25,214 nt of DNA from positions 1-25,214 of the forward strand of contig JAAUSP010000032.1 of assembly GCA_012032575.1 (NCBI GenBank), written 5' to 3'. This DNA is from Anaerolineales bacterium (GTDB taxonomy: Bacteria > Chloroflexota > Anaerolineae > 4572-78 > J111). The notes beneath the pieces were generated by a model, which saw nothing but the letters and a program-made list of their open reading frames with translations, did not search any database and was not told the DNA's origin. Shown here piece after piece: positions 10,272 through 19,000 of the stretch; the stretch's first letter is position 1, and every line of letters begins with the position of its first letter. The position numbers and the translations under genes were made by a program.

Positions 10272-10400
10272 TATGAGTTACGTAGTTCCAAAATATTTTT
10301 AACCACAGACAGATTTTACAAAATTCTTTTTATTTTTCTGTGTAATCCGTGAAATCTGTGGTTAGTTTTTAGATACAATGTGTCAACTGCGTAAGTCCTA
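10272..10400. repeat. MITE-like nested palindrome, 129 bp
   Basis: The outer arms TATGAGTTACGTAGTT (10272-10287) and AACTGCGTAAGTCCTA (10385-10400) are inverted repeats with 13 of 16 matches. Nested inside, TAACCACAGA (10300-10309) and TCTGTGGTTA (10355-10364) are perfectly inverted. The centre is AT-rich and there is no coding capacity. It occupies nearly all of the 155-base gap between the FHA-like gene and the vWA gene. The right end resembles termini I associate with small mobile elements in Chloroflexota and cyanobacteria (from memory). Confidence 0.7.
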
Positions 10401-10408
10401 AAAAAACT

Positions 10409-11368
10409 TTAACCCATCTCAGGCCAATCATTCCCATTCTGCGATGGCGCGACCGGTTGAGCCGGAGCTTTGGCTTCCAGTTTCAAAGCCGGTGTGGTCG
10501 GACGACTGCCGGCAGCAGGCAAATCCCATTCCCGGTCGGCTTCCCAGGTTGGCGGAGCGGGCGCTTCAATGGAAACCGCCGGCTCAACCGGGACGGAAGC
10601 AGCAGCGACGACGACTGCCGGCGTTCCAGCCGGATTGGATGGCAAGATAATCCCCGCCGCTGGCAGCAGGCGCAGGCGATGCTGAAAAAACGGCGCAACC
10701 TGGAGCACTTGGGTGACGGTAGCAACCTCGCCGGGATAGGCGGCGGGCGCGGCGGCCTGGATAACGATGCGCCAATCTCCGGCCTGGGGTTTATGGCCGC
10801 GATGGTGCAGCCGCACCAGAACCTCTTTTTCTCCTCCCGCCGACAGCAGCGGGCCGGGAGCCAGATCATAACAATCCGGCTCCAACCCTTCCAACTTCAG
10901 GTCAAAGCGCACCCCGCTCCGCTGGCCCAAATTGCCGACCAGAACCACCCCTTCCATGGTTTGGTTGGGCATCAGGCGGGTCGAGGGCAGCAGCAAATCC
11001 AGGCCGATACAGCGGCTTGTTCCGCTGGCCGCGCTTTGAGCGGGCTGGCTGCCGCCATGAAAAATCAGGGTAAAAGCGCCTAACTTAAAACTGAAACCGT
11101 CGGCTAAGGTCAAGGCCGCGCCGGGGGCTAGCGCACTCTGGGGGTCCGGCCCTGCTTGAAGCTCGGTTTCGGTCAGGTTGACCAGGCGATAGCCGGACTT
11201 ATCCTTGCCCGCCGCCACAAATTGCAGGTGAAACGGCGCTGCCTCACCGCCATCCAGCACAATGTCATTGGCCGGGTCGCTGCCCAGATGCAAAATCCCT
11301 TTCTGCAACGGGTACTCTTTTGACCAGCCTTGTGGATTGACAATTTCTAATTTTGCGCCTTGACTCAT
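10409..11368 (-). CDS. soluble FHA-like plus beta-sandwich protein
   Basis: A 319-residue protein without signal peptide or membrane helix. Residues 1-105 resemble an FHA domain (LEIVNPQGWSKEYPL, HLGSDPANDIVLDGGEAAPF). As in the 1037-residue neighbour, the phosphopeptide-binding Arg and Ser/His motif are degenerate. Residues about 120-230 form a beta-sandwich (NEW3-like) domain (VGNLGQRSGVRFDLKLEGLEP). The C-terminal 90 residues are Ala/Pro-rich and probably disordered. A strong ribosome site (GAGGTGA) precedes the ATG, only 9 bases after the methyltransferase stop, so it is likely in the same operon as the upstream genes. It looks like a shortened version of the inner half of the protein at 4496-7609 and may bind the same partner. 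No enzymatic motif is visible. Confidence 0.8.
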   Translation of the reverse strand: MSQGAKLEIVNPQGWSKEYPLQKGILHLGSDPANDIVLDGGEAAPFHLQFVAAGKDKSGYRLVNLTETELQAGPDPQSALAPGAALTLADGFSFKLGAFTLIFHGGSQPAQSAASGTSRCIGLDLLLPSTRLMPNQTMEGVVLVGNLGQRSGVRFDLKLEGLEPDCYDLAPGPLLSAGGEKEVLVRLHHRGHKPQAGDWRIVIQAAAPAAYPGEVATVTQVLQVAPFFQHRLRLLPAAGIILPSNPAGTPAVVVAAASVPVEPAVSIEAPAPPTWEADREWDLPAAGSRPTTPALKLEAKAPAQPVAPSQNGNDWPEMG

Positions 11369-11377
11369 CTTCTCACC

Positions 11378-12955
11378 TCAACCGACGAGCAATGCCTCAG
11401 CCGCCAGCCGGCCCAGCGTGTGCGCCAACGCCTGGCCCAGCGACTCGTCCCCCGTCTGCCCGTCTGACTCCAGCAGGACGCCCTGAGCCACCAGAGTGCG
11501 CAGGTGAGCCAGCAGGTCGGCCTGGCTGTGCCGGCCGTCCAGATAAGGCAATAAGTAATAACCCAGGTCGGTTTCATCCATTAGAACAGGTTCGTGGCGC
11601 TGGTTGGTCACTTTATTACCCTGGCTGGCCTCAAAGCGGGCCAGAGGACTGGCGGTGGGATAATCGCTTATCGCCAGACCAAAATTGGCGCTGCAAGCGT
11701 GAAGCTCAACCATGTTCAGAGCGTACCCCTTCAACAACAATTCGCCCAGCGTTTTGACCTCGTGAGCCTGCCGGGCCGCGCTGTAAACCGGCGGTTCCGT
11801 CGGATCAAGGCGAGCGCGGGCCTCGGTCAACACGCGCTCAAAGGGAGCCGCCTGGGGCCAGATTTCGGCCAGGTAAAGGAGCGCTGCCTTATTTAAAGGC
11901 TGCTGGGTGGTCAGGGTGACGCCGATGGAACTGCGAAACTTTTCGGGGACGGCTAATTTGAGGGTAGGCGGTCCCGCCACCGGCTGGAGCGACGCCGCCA
12001 CGTGCAAACCGAGCAGACTTTCCGGCTGGATGTCCGGGCGCAGGGTCACTTCTTGCTGGCACAACAGCGTTTGCCGGAAGGCCCGCACGTATAAAAAATC
12101 CATCAACTGTTCCAGTTCAACCCGGCTGGAGGCCATCTGTTCCAACTGCCGGGCCAGGTGAGGCGGCAAATAATTGGTAATCAAAGCCGAGGTTTCGGCG
12201 TCGGTTAGATATTGCAGCCCGTTCTGTTCGGCCTGCTCCACAAACTGGTAGAGATAAAGCGGCTCGTTGATGGCTTCCAGATGGTCATGCAGCAGGTACT
12301 CATCGGGCTGGTCTTGCAGCAGCTCGCGCAGGCTTTTGAAAATAAGCTGATTCGCCTGGAGCGCGTCCGACATGTTGCTGGACAGGCCGGGCAGGGTTTC
12401 GGTCATAAAATCGAGCAGAGTCCTGGCCTGTTTGACCCGCGCTTCGGGCGCAGCCAGGTGGCGGGTTTGATACAGCATCAAGCCTCGCGCCAGGCCATGC
12501 ATATGCCAGCCGGGGTAGACGTTGTAGCTGATGTAAGCCACGCCGTGGGGGGACAGATGGTGTCGGCAAATCTGTAAGATTTTGCGCTGTACCTCTGCCG
12601 GCGCCCAGGTGTAAACGCCATAAACAATGATGTAATCGAATTGCCCCAGTTCCTCGGTCACATCGAGTAGATTCATGGCTTGCAGCGTCAGGTTTTTCAG
12701 GCCCAACGCTGTCGCTTTGGCCTGTCCGGCGGCAATTTGCCGGGGTGACAGGTCCAGGCCGACAAATTGGCTCTCCGGCAGTTGGCAGGCCATCGGGATG
12801 AGGTTACTGCCGTCGGCGCAGCCTATATCCAGCACCCGGCAGCGTGTCACCGGGACCGGTTTCAACCCAAACAGAGTCGCCAGGGCCGCCAGGTGATTGG
12901 GATGCGTTTGCGGCCGGGGCAATGATGGATAGGGGACTTCGTCGTAACTGGTCAT
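11378..12955 (-). CDS. SAM-dependent methyltransferase with regulatory domain, copy 2 (intact)
   Basis: A 525-residue protein. Residues about 40-160 are a class I methyltransferase: motif I VLDIGCADGSNLIP, acidic end of strand 2 in FVGLDLSPRQ, later strands DYIIVYGVYTW and GVAYISYNVYPGW. Residues about 210-300 match the methyltransferase regulatory domain (MethyTransf_Reg). A C-terminal region (about 300-525) follows, with FRQTLLCQQEV and a winged-helix-like end (LPYLDGRHSQADLLAHL). This architecture is known in protein-lysine methyltransferases such as rickettsial PKMT1/2, which modify the surface protein OmpB. A protein substrate is therefore possible, but unproven here. It starts 9 bases after copy 1 with an AAAGGAA ribosome site and precedes the soluble FHA-like gene by 9 bases. 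Confidence 0.9.
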   Translation of the reverse strand: MTSYDEVPYPSLPRPQTHPNHLAALATLFGLKPVPVTRCRVLDIGCADGSNLIPMACQLPESQFVGLDLSPRQIAAGQAKATALGLKNLTLQAMNLLDVTEELGQFDYIIVYGVYTWAPAEVQRKILQICRHHLSPHGVAYISYNVYPGWHMHGLARGLMLYQTRHLAAPEARVKQARTLLDFMTETLPGLSSNMSDALQANQLIFKSLRELLQDQPDEYLLHDHLEAINEPLYLYQFVEQAEQNGLQYLTDAETSALITNYLPPHLARQLEQMASSRVELEQLMDFLYVRAFRQTLLCQQEVTLRPDIQPESLLGLHVAASLQPVAGPPTLKLAVPEKFRSSIGVTLTTQQPLNKAALLYLAEIWPQAAPFERVLTEARARLDPTEPPVYSAARQAHEVKTLGELLLKGYALNMVELHACSANFGLAISDYPTASPLARFEASQGNKVTNQRHEPVLMDETDLGYYLLPYLDGRHSQADLLAHLRTLVAQGVLLESDGQTGDESLGQALAHTLGRLAAEALLVG

Positions 12956-12964
12956 TGGGTTCCT

Positions 12965-14550
12965 TTAACTTGTCAACAACGCGGCCTGAGCCAGAGTGGT
13001 CAGCGCGGCTGTTACCATTTCCGGCAGGGCTTTTTCGAGGTCAATTGTTGGGTCGTCAAGCTGCACTTCGATTTGTCCTTCGGCCAGTTGGCAGGTCAGC
13101 AGTTCGACCAGGGCGGATTGCGTCCAACTGCCATCCAGGCAAGGCAGCAAATGGTAGCCCAGCCCTTCGATTTTAACGCTTTCGTGACGCAGATTGGTCA
13201 CGGCACTCGCCTTTTGGAGCGCCTGAAATCGGGCCAACGGGCTGGCAACAGGCCGCTCGCTCACCTGCCGCACCAGGGGCGGACTGTAAACGTGAAACTC
13301 CACCAAATCCTCGTGATAGGCGAACGCCTTCAGCAGGTTAGCCCCCAAAATCTGGACTTGTCGCCCCTCATCCGGGGCATTGAGGCGAGCACGAGCCGCC
13401 GTGTACAGGTCATTAAACGGGACAGCCTGCGGCCAGACCTGGCTGAGGTGGAGCATCGCCGCCTGAGTGAGCGGGTGGTCGGTGGTTAATTTGCGGCCTT
13501 TGGGGGCGCGGAAGACCTCGGCAGCGCCGGCAGTTGGGTCAAGGCTGGGATTCTCCGGCAGCGCTGAGGAAGATAGATAAAAATCGGCCAGCCGTTCCGG
13601 GGCCAGACGACCTTTCAGGGCCACTTCCTGATGGCACAGCAGGGTTTGGCGGAAAGTGCGGTTGCGCACAAAATCCATGTACTGCTCCAGCTCAACCGTG
13701 CTGTGGGGCCACCTGCCGCAGCCGAGGCGGCTACGTCGGGCGGCAGGTTGTCTACCAGCATGCTTTGAAATTCGGCTTCGGCGAGGTAGCGCAGACCAAA
13801 CCGGGCGGCCTGTTCGACAAACTGGTAAAAATAGAGCGGCTCATTAATCTCGGCCAGCTCGTTGTGGAACAGGTAAGCGTCGTCCCCGGCGGGCAAGAAT
13901 CGCTCGCGCACGTAATGAACGTAGGCGTGTAAAAAGTTGGCCTGCGGCGTGCTGTCGGCCACGATGGAGTCGGCCAGAAAGTCCAGCAGTTCCCGCGCCC
14001 CGGCGATGCGCTCGCCCGGCTCGGCGGTTTGCCGGGTATGGTAAAGCATCATATCGCGGATGGCGCTGTGCAATCGCCAGCCGGGATAGGTGTTGTAGCT
14101 GATGTAGGCCACGCCGGTCGGGGTCAGATGGTCGCGGCAAATCGCCAGAATTTTATCCTGCACCTGTGGCGGAACCCAGGAGAAAACGCCGTGGGCGATG
14201 ATGTAATCAAACTGGCCCAGCTCGGCCCCCACCTCCAACAGGTCCATCTGCTGGAGGGTCACATTGGACAATCCGACCGCCGCCAGTATTTTCTGGCCCT
14301 CGGCAATCTGGCGGGCCGATAAATCCAGGCCGACAAACTCGCTGTGCGGCAGGCTGCACGCCAGCGGAGCCAGGTTGCCGCCGGAAGCGCAGCCCAATTC
14401 CAGCACGCGGCAGCGCTCAATGGGCGGCGGCTGCATGCCCAGGAGGGTGGCAATGGTTGCCAGCCGGTCAGGGTGCGTTTGGGGAAAAGGGTTGCTGGTG
14501 TAGGGAAGCTGGTCGTATGCGGTTGGTGGTAGTTGAGCCTCAATATTCAC
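12965..14550 (-). CDS. SAM-dependent methyltransferase with regulatory domain, copy 1 (one frameshift)
   Basis: A paralogue of the next gene with the same domain order: motif I VLELGCASGGNLAP, FVGLDLSARQIAEGQ, DYIIAHGVFSWVPP, GVAYISYNTYPGW, then the regulatory domain (INEPLYFYQFVEQA) and the C-terminal region. The frame changes near 13700: the homologous text TVELEQYMDFVRNRTFRQTLLCHQEV is read in another frame from the preceding DVAASAAAGGPTA. One missing base after CCCACAGC would restore about 528 residues. The likely start is GTG at 14550 (NIEAQLPPTAYDQLPY); no strong ribosome site is visible. It is separated from the DUF4159 gene by 224 bases holding a heptamer repeat and a MITE-like palindrome. 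Tandem duplication with divergence suggests different substrates or a heterodimer (inference). Confidence 0.87.
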
Positions 14551-14576
14551 GAAGCGAGCCTATAATGGATAAAAAA

Positions 14577-14600
14577 GAAATTAGAAATTAGAAATTAGAA
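14577..14600. repeat. heptamer tandem repeat (GAAATTA, three copies)
   Basis: Three exact head-to-tail copies of GAAATTA (14577-14597) followed by a partial copy. It lies just upstream of the GTG start of methyltransferase copy 1 and adjoins the palindromic element starting at 14603. Confidence 0.8.
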
Positions 14601-14602
14601 AG

Positions 14603-14732
14603 GTAACTACTCAGCCATGTCATTTCGAGCGACGTGAGGAGCGAGAAATCTCCTAATCCGTGGTTTGTAGACAGCGTTCTCAGAGATTTCTCGGCTTTCA
14701 GCCTCGAAATGACATGAGGGGTGAGTAGTTAC
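14603..14732. repeat. MITE-like nested palindrome, 130 bp
   Basis: Three perfect nested inverted blocks: GTAACTACTCA (14603-14613) with TGAGTAGTTAC (14722-14732); ATGTCATTTCGAG (14617-14629) with CTCGAAATGACAT (14703-14715); GAGAAATCTC (14643-14652) with GAGATTTCTC (14683-14692). The loop is 30 bases. There is no coding capacity and I see no obvious target-site duplication. The CATTTCGAG...GAGAAATCTC words resemble dispersed repeats seen in many environmental genomes (from memory). It lies between the DUF4159 and methyltransferase genes and could affect read-through. Confidence 0.85.
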
Positions 14733-14734
14733 GT

Positions 14735-14763
14735 CATCTGTGTCCATCTGTGTTCATCTGTGG
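14735..14763. repeat. 10-base tandem repeat (TCATCTGTGT-like, three copies)
   Basis: Three near-identical 10-base units: TCATCTGTGT, CCATCTGTGT and TCATCTGTGG. They lie between the 130-bp palindrome and the end of the DUF4159 gene. Similar CTGTG words occur in the element at 10272-10400. Confidence 0.7.
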
Positions 14764-14774
14764 ACTCTACCTCT

Positions 14775-15896
14775 TTATCCCTGCCGGCGATTGAGCGCAT
14801 AGAGCAGGATATTTGCGCCCCATTCGGTGGCGGTGCGAATTTCTTCGCGCGAGGCCGGCCCATGGTGACAAGTACCCTGCCAGGTGAGTCCGTAATTCTG
14901 GCGGCTGACAATCACCCCATCGCCAACGGAGACACCCGGCTCTCCGCCCGCTTCAAAGCCCGACGGGGGTACATTAAAAAAGTAGGGCTGCGCCAGCAGG
15001 GGATGCCCGGCGGTGAGCGGCTGGACGGTCATTTCCCGGCTGGTTAAAAAGTTCATAAAGCTAGTATGAGCTTCTTCATCTACACTTTCAATGAAGAGCG
15101 TGCCCCGGCTGCGCTGCACATACTGCCGCAGCCCGTTCATCACCCCGGCGCTTAATTCAAAGGGACCCTGTCCCACCAGGTAAACCAGGGTATTCACCCC
15201 CAGGCCGGGGGTCAGGGGAACATCGTCCTCCACCAGCACCCGGTACTTGCTGAGATGATTGAACGTTTGGGCCAGGTAGGTTGCTCCCAGGCCATGGCGG
15301 GGCTGAGTCACGTCGCCCAGGTAAGTCACCGCCACCCTGATGTCGGGGGGCGCGCCGACCTCGCAACGGAAGCGCAGATCAATCTCATCCGGGCCGGGCG
15401 TAACCGGATTGAAGGCATTTTGCAGCACCGATTTGCGGCTGCTGCGCTTGATGCGGGCCAGTTCCACGCCGGGGGCGTCGGTCAGGGTGGTTTGGGCGGT
15501 GATGGAAAAATCGCTGTGGGCATAGACCGGCCCGCTTTTGGGTTGGCTGCTGTCGTTGTTATGATGGCGGCTTTCGCCGTAGCTCAAAACCAGGTAAAAC
15601 AGCCCTTCCATTTCCTGCCCGATGTCATACACCACCGGTTCGGGCAGGACGATGACTTGCCCGGCCTGGTCAATGGCAATCCCCGGCAAAATGTACAACG
15701 AGGTGTCGGATGGATCATTCGCCATTACCTTCAAGCCGGTGATAACGCCGGTCCCATGCTCAAACAGCGTGTGCAGGGTCTGGCTGCGGCGATGGTATTC
15801 GTGGGCCTCGTCCCAAATGGTAGCGGTGATGGCCATGCCATTGAACGGCTTAATTCGTTTCAGCGGATAACGCCGCACAAGTTCTTCAGGTGTCAT
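14775..15896 (-). CDS. eCIS-linked protein with C-terminal DUF4159-like domain
   Basis: A 373-residue protein without signal peptide. The N-terminal half (about 1-190) has the pattern EYHRRSQTLHTLFEHGTGVITGL then ILPGIAIDQAGQVIVLPEPV, a style I associate with accessory proteins of phage-tail-like clusters. The C-terminal half (about 200-370) matches DUF4159: TYLAQTFNHLSKYRV, NTLVYLVGQGPFELS, a glycine-strand stretch SRGTLFIESVDEE, GHPLLAQPYFFNVPPSGFE, and the end EWGANILLYALN. DUF4159 is related to the class I glutamine amidotransferase-like fold, but I see no catalytic triad that I would trust. The ATG overlaps the stop of the preceding tail-protein gene (ATGA at 15893-15896), which ties it tightly to the baseplate operon. 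It is probably a structural or assembly accessory of the particle. Confidence 0.8.
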   Translation of the reverse strand: MTPEELVRRYPLKRIKPFNGMAITATIWDEAHEYHRRSQTLHTLFEHGTGVITGLKVMANDPSDTSLYILPGIAIDQAGQVIVLPEPVVYDIGQEMEGLFYLVLSYGESRHHNNDSSQPKSGPVYAHSDFSITAQTTLTDAPGVELARIKRSSRKSVLQNAFNPVTPGPDEIDLRFRCEVGAPPDIRVAVTYLGDVTQPRHGLGATYLAQTFNHLSKYRVLVEDDVPLTPGLGVNTLVYLVGQGPFELSAGVMNGLRQYVQRSRGTLFIESVDEEAHTSFMNFLTSREMTVQPLTAGHPLLAQPYFFNVPPSGFEAGGEPGVSVGDGVIVSRQNYGLTWQGTCHHGPASREEIRTATEWGANILLYALNRRQG

Positions 15897-16893
15897 AAGG
15901 TCTCCAGGCGCAAAGTATGGATGAGATGGGCCGGTTTTTGCCGTTCGATGATGGCCTCGATAGCCCGGCGGCGCAGCTCTTCCAACTGTTTTTGTTTTTC
16001 AGGCGACTCCGCCTCCAGGGGCGGCAGGCGCAAAACCACCGTAAACGTATGGGGCCGATTGTCGCTGCCCAGGGCCAGGGCCGGACTTAGCTTGGCGTCA
16101 TCGCCCAGGGTAAAATTTTCGGCGCAGGCTTCGATGATTTCCGGTTCGCAGCCGGTGTAAAGCTCCAGGTATCTGGCCAGCCCGCGGCGAGTGCCCCGGT
16201 TGTGATGCAAGAACAGCGCCGCGCCCAGCAGTTGGCGCAGCCGGTCCTCCGGCCACTGTTCTTCCAAACTCCAGGCTCAGCCAGCCCGCCAGCCAGGGCA
16301 AAAAATAGGCCGGGGTCAGGTGTGGGTCAAAGTAGTTGTAAAGACTGCCAATCTGGGTATCGAGCGGCGACCAGAAGCTCTCAAAGAGCATTAAATAGCG
16401 CCCGATAAAATCGTCCTGCTCGTACAGCGCGGGCAAGTAACGCAAATATTTACCCTTGGCCCGGGATGAGCAGGCTGACCGACTCTTCGGCCAGGAGGCT
16501 ACCATCGGCGGAGACAACCGAAGCCTGGGTGGTCAGGCTAGTATCTTCTTCGATACGAGCGATGGTGGCGCGGGTCTGGTATTCAAGCACAGCGCCGGCG
16601 GGCAGTTCCGGCAGCGACCAGACCAGGTAGCAGCCACCCTCCCAAGTTTCCAGGTTGGGGACATAATCCGACTGCGGCGACAGGTAATCGCGCAAAGCCA
16701 ACCCATCAGGCAGCCATACCCGCAGCGACAGACCATCCGCCGGTTCGTGGATTTCCAGGCGGGTGTAAAAAGTGACCACTTCGCCGGGATAGCGCTTGTA
16801 AAAGTCGGCCACATGACTCAACGACAAGGTTGAAGGATGAAGGATGAAGGATGAAGGGTTGCTGGATTGGGGCTGGAGGTCTGGCCCGATCAT
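15893..16893 (-). CDS. tail protein I-like baseplate protein (Afp12/Pvc12-like), N-terminal beta domain, two frameshifts
   Basis: Two single-base shifts split it into three frames, near 16455 (GGGTAAA; dropping one base gives PGQGKYLRYLPALYEQ) and near 16265 (...LAGWLSLEF / EEQWPEDRLRQLL). Bridged, it is about 333 residues. The start is ATG 16893, overlapping the TGA of the baseplate J gene. Residues about 20-145 form a DUF11-like beta domain (YPGEVVTFYTRLEIHEPADG). Then comes the phage-tail-protein region (TIGR02242/tail protein I type): YLPALYEQDDFIGRYL, FLPWLAGWLSL, HHNRGTRRGLARYLELYTG, ending KPAHLIHTLRLETL. In phage P2 and Afp-type particles such proteins sit at the outer baseplate next to the J protein and connect to fibres. 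The extra N-terminal domain is the unusual part. A heptamer repeat lies inside its first 25 codons. Confidence 0.85.
16831..16858. repeat. heptamer tandem repeat (TGAAGGA, four copies) inside the tail-protein gene
   Basis: Four head-to-tail copies of TGAAGGA; the last ends in G instead of A. It lies about 12-20 codons after the ATG at 16893 and encodes NPSSFILHPS on the minus strand. The unit is 7 bases, so a change of one copy would shift the reading frame. Confidence 0.85.
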
Positions 16894-18996
16894 GGCTTCC
16901 CTCCTAAATTGGTAATAACGATTTCGTGTTCGAGCGAGCAAAGCAGCATGTCCGCCGCCAGCTCAATCATTTTGCCGGAAACCGGGGTGTGCGGAAGGTC
17001 ATTATTTTGGGGCCGGACGCCTGCTGCCGGTTCTTCGTCGCCGGGGGTGACGGGGGCGCGTGCAGAGCTGGACTTCCAGCACATGTTTAACGCCGGGAAC
17101 CCGCTGGATCAGTGACATAATTTCGGCCACGTACAGGCTGCGGCCAAAGGGCCAACCGGCCCAATCGGCTCCCAGCAGGTCGCTGTAGGGGCCGGGCGCT
17201 TCGGCCAGCGGCAGGGGGCAGAGAAAATGATTGAGACAGTCCATCACGCGGGCCACCACTTCATCGGGCAGGCTGTACTCGGACGGGACGATTTCGGCCC
17301 GCACCTTAACCCCCAGGTAATCTGGTTCGCGGATATAGAGGGTGGTTGACAGCAGGCGGTAGGCATCGAGTTGTTTTTGGACCATCTGCGCCAGCGAGTC
17401 GTCCACCCGCAAGCCGGACAGCCGGCCCACCTTGAGCGCGTCGGCAGCGGCGGGGACAATCAGAATTTCGATGACGCCCGGTGAGAGCCGGCCCCGGCTG
17501 TATTGAGGGACATTGCACTTGACCCGGGCGACGCTCCGGCTGGTGCTTTTGGTCAGATTTTCGTAATCCTCGGCGGTCACGGCCCGCTGCTGGGTACGCA
17601 GTTCGCGCATGGCCCGGAATTTGGCTTCGTCGAGCGTTTCCTGGTCCTGCCCGCCCACCGCCGCGATCATATTCTGCACCCGGTCAATGTAAGGCACCGC
17701 CGATTTTAACACCTGGATTTGCCCCGCCGGGACATTGCCCTCCACCCCGCCGCCGTAGCGATACTGGCTGAAGCGGATTTCCCGTCCGGCTTCGGGGATG
17801 CGGCCATACTGCCGGATGGTCCCGTCGCGCTGGCGCACCGCCGGACCAAAGCGAACCTCGCCGCTGGCGGTGTCGAGGGTAAAATGGCGCTCGTAGCGGG
17901 TCGAGTGGGCAAAATCATCCACCTGCTGCCAGGGCACAAAAACTATCTCGCCCAGCCGTTCCTCTTCCACCTCGACGGTTTCGCCGGGACGCAAAGCCAG
18001 CACCGGGTGAGACTGGGTCAGAAAAGACTGGTTCGGCTCACCGCTGCTGTCGCCCAGGATTTCCTCACGCACAATCACGGCGTGGGTGGCGCGAGTGGCC
18101 GCTCCCAGCGAATAAACTTCAACGCCGGTGACACGCGGCGACTCGCTGTAGATGCCCTGCTCCGGGCGGCGCTGCTCAAAGCGGCAGCGCACCCAATAAC
18201 TATTGCGCCCATTCACCTGGTCGGGCTGCATGGCCAGGGGCAGATAAAAGACCAACTGGCCTTCGGGGTTGTTGAGGCCGCCGGTGGTGTCTTTTTCCTC
18301 GTAAAAGGTGCTGGGCGATATTTCATGCCAGCGCCCTTCGCCCAATGAACATTCCCACACCAGCGGCGGGTCTTCGCGGCGCACGCCGACCGCCTGGGTC
18401 GGCTCGCAGGTAAAAAACAGGCGCAGAATGTAGCCGCTGATGTCCTGGGTTTCATCAAAGCCCAGGTAAAAGGTGTCGCCCTGCTTGGGTTCGGTTTCGT
18501 CGAACACAATAAACGGCTCCACCGACAGGCGGGTCAAATAGTTCTTTTGAAATTCCTTTTCGCGCCGCAGTTGGGTCAGCCTGGGTGAGCGAATCAGCAG
18601 CCGGGTGTCGGTGGTGAAGATGGTTTCCGGTTTTTCCTCGGTTTCGCGCGTGGCGACTTCGGTGCCCTGGGAAACAACGGCTACCGTATCATCTTCCGGG
18701 CCAATCGGGAACGGTGTGGACAGCCGAAAAATCAGTTCGACCCGGGCGCTGCTGGCCGGCAGCAAGTTTGTGCCGAGCAGTTCCAGGAATTTGATGTGCA
18801 TTTTTTCGGGCACCCGGTTGAGCCGGTAGATGGTCTGCTCGGTCATCCAGGCAAACAGTTCGACCAGGGTGATGCCGGGATCGCTCAGGTTGTAGTCGGT
18901 CCACTCCGGGCAATAGGTGGCAATACGCCGCCGGGCTTCATCAACCAACTGGCTTTGAAAACGCAAGTCATCTAAATTAGGTACGGGTAAAGGCAT
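16890..18996 (-). CDS. baseplate J-like protein (Afp11/Pvc11, gp6-like), one frameshift
   Basis: About 702 residues after bridging a single-base shift near 17055. There LEVQLCTR continues as APVTPGDEEP in the next frame, beside a run of C, and ends ...EHEIVITNLGGKP. It begins MPLPVPNLDDLRFQSQLVDEARRRI and PEWTDYNLSDPGITLVELFAWMTEQTIYRLNRVPEK, the hallmark N-terminus of this family. It contains the central GRIPEAGREIRFSQYRYGGGVEGNVPAGQI and QRAVTAEDYENL motifs of baseplate J proteins. In contractile particles this protein forms the wedge ring that transmits the firing signal to the sheath. It starts 4 bases after gp25 with a GAGGA ribosome site and is ATGA-coupled to the tail protein. Confidence 0.93.
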
Positions 18997-19000
18997 AAGC

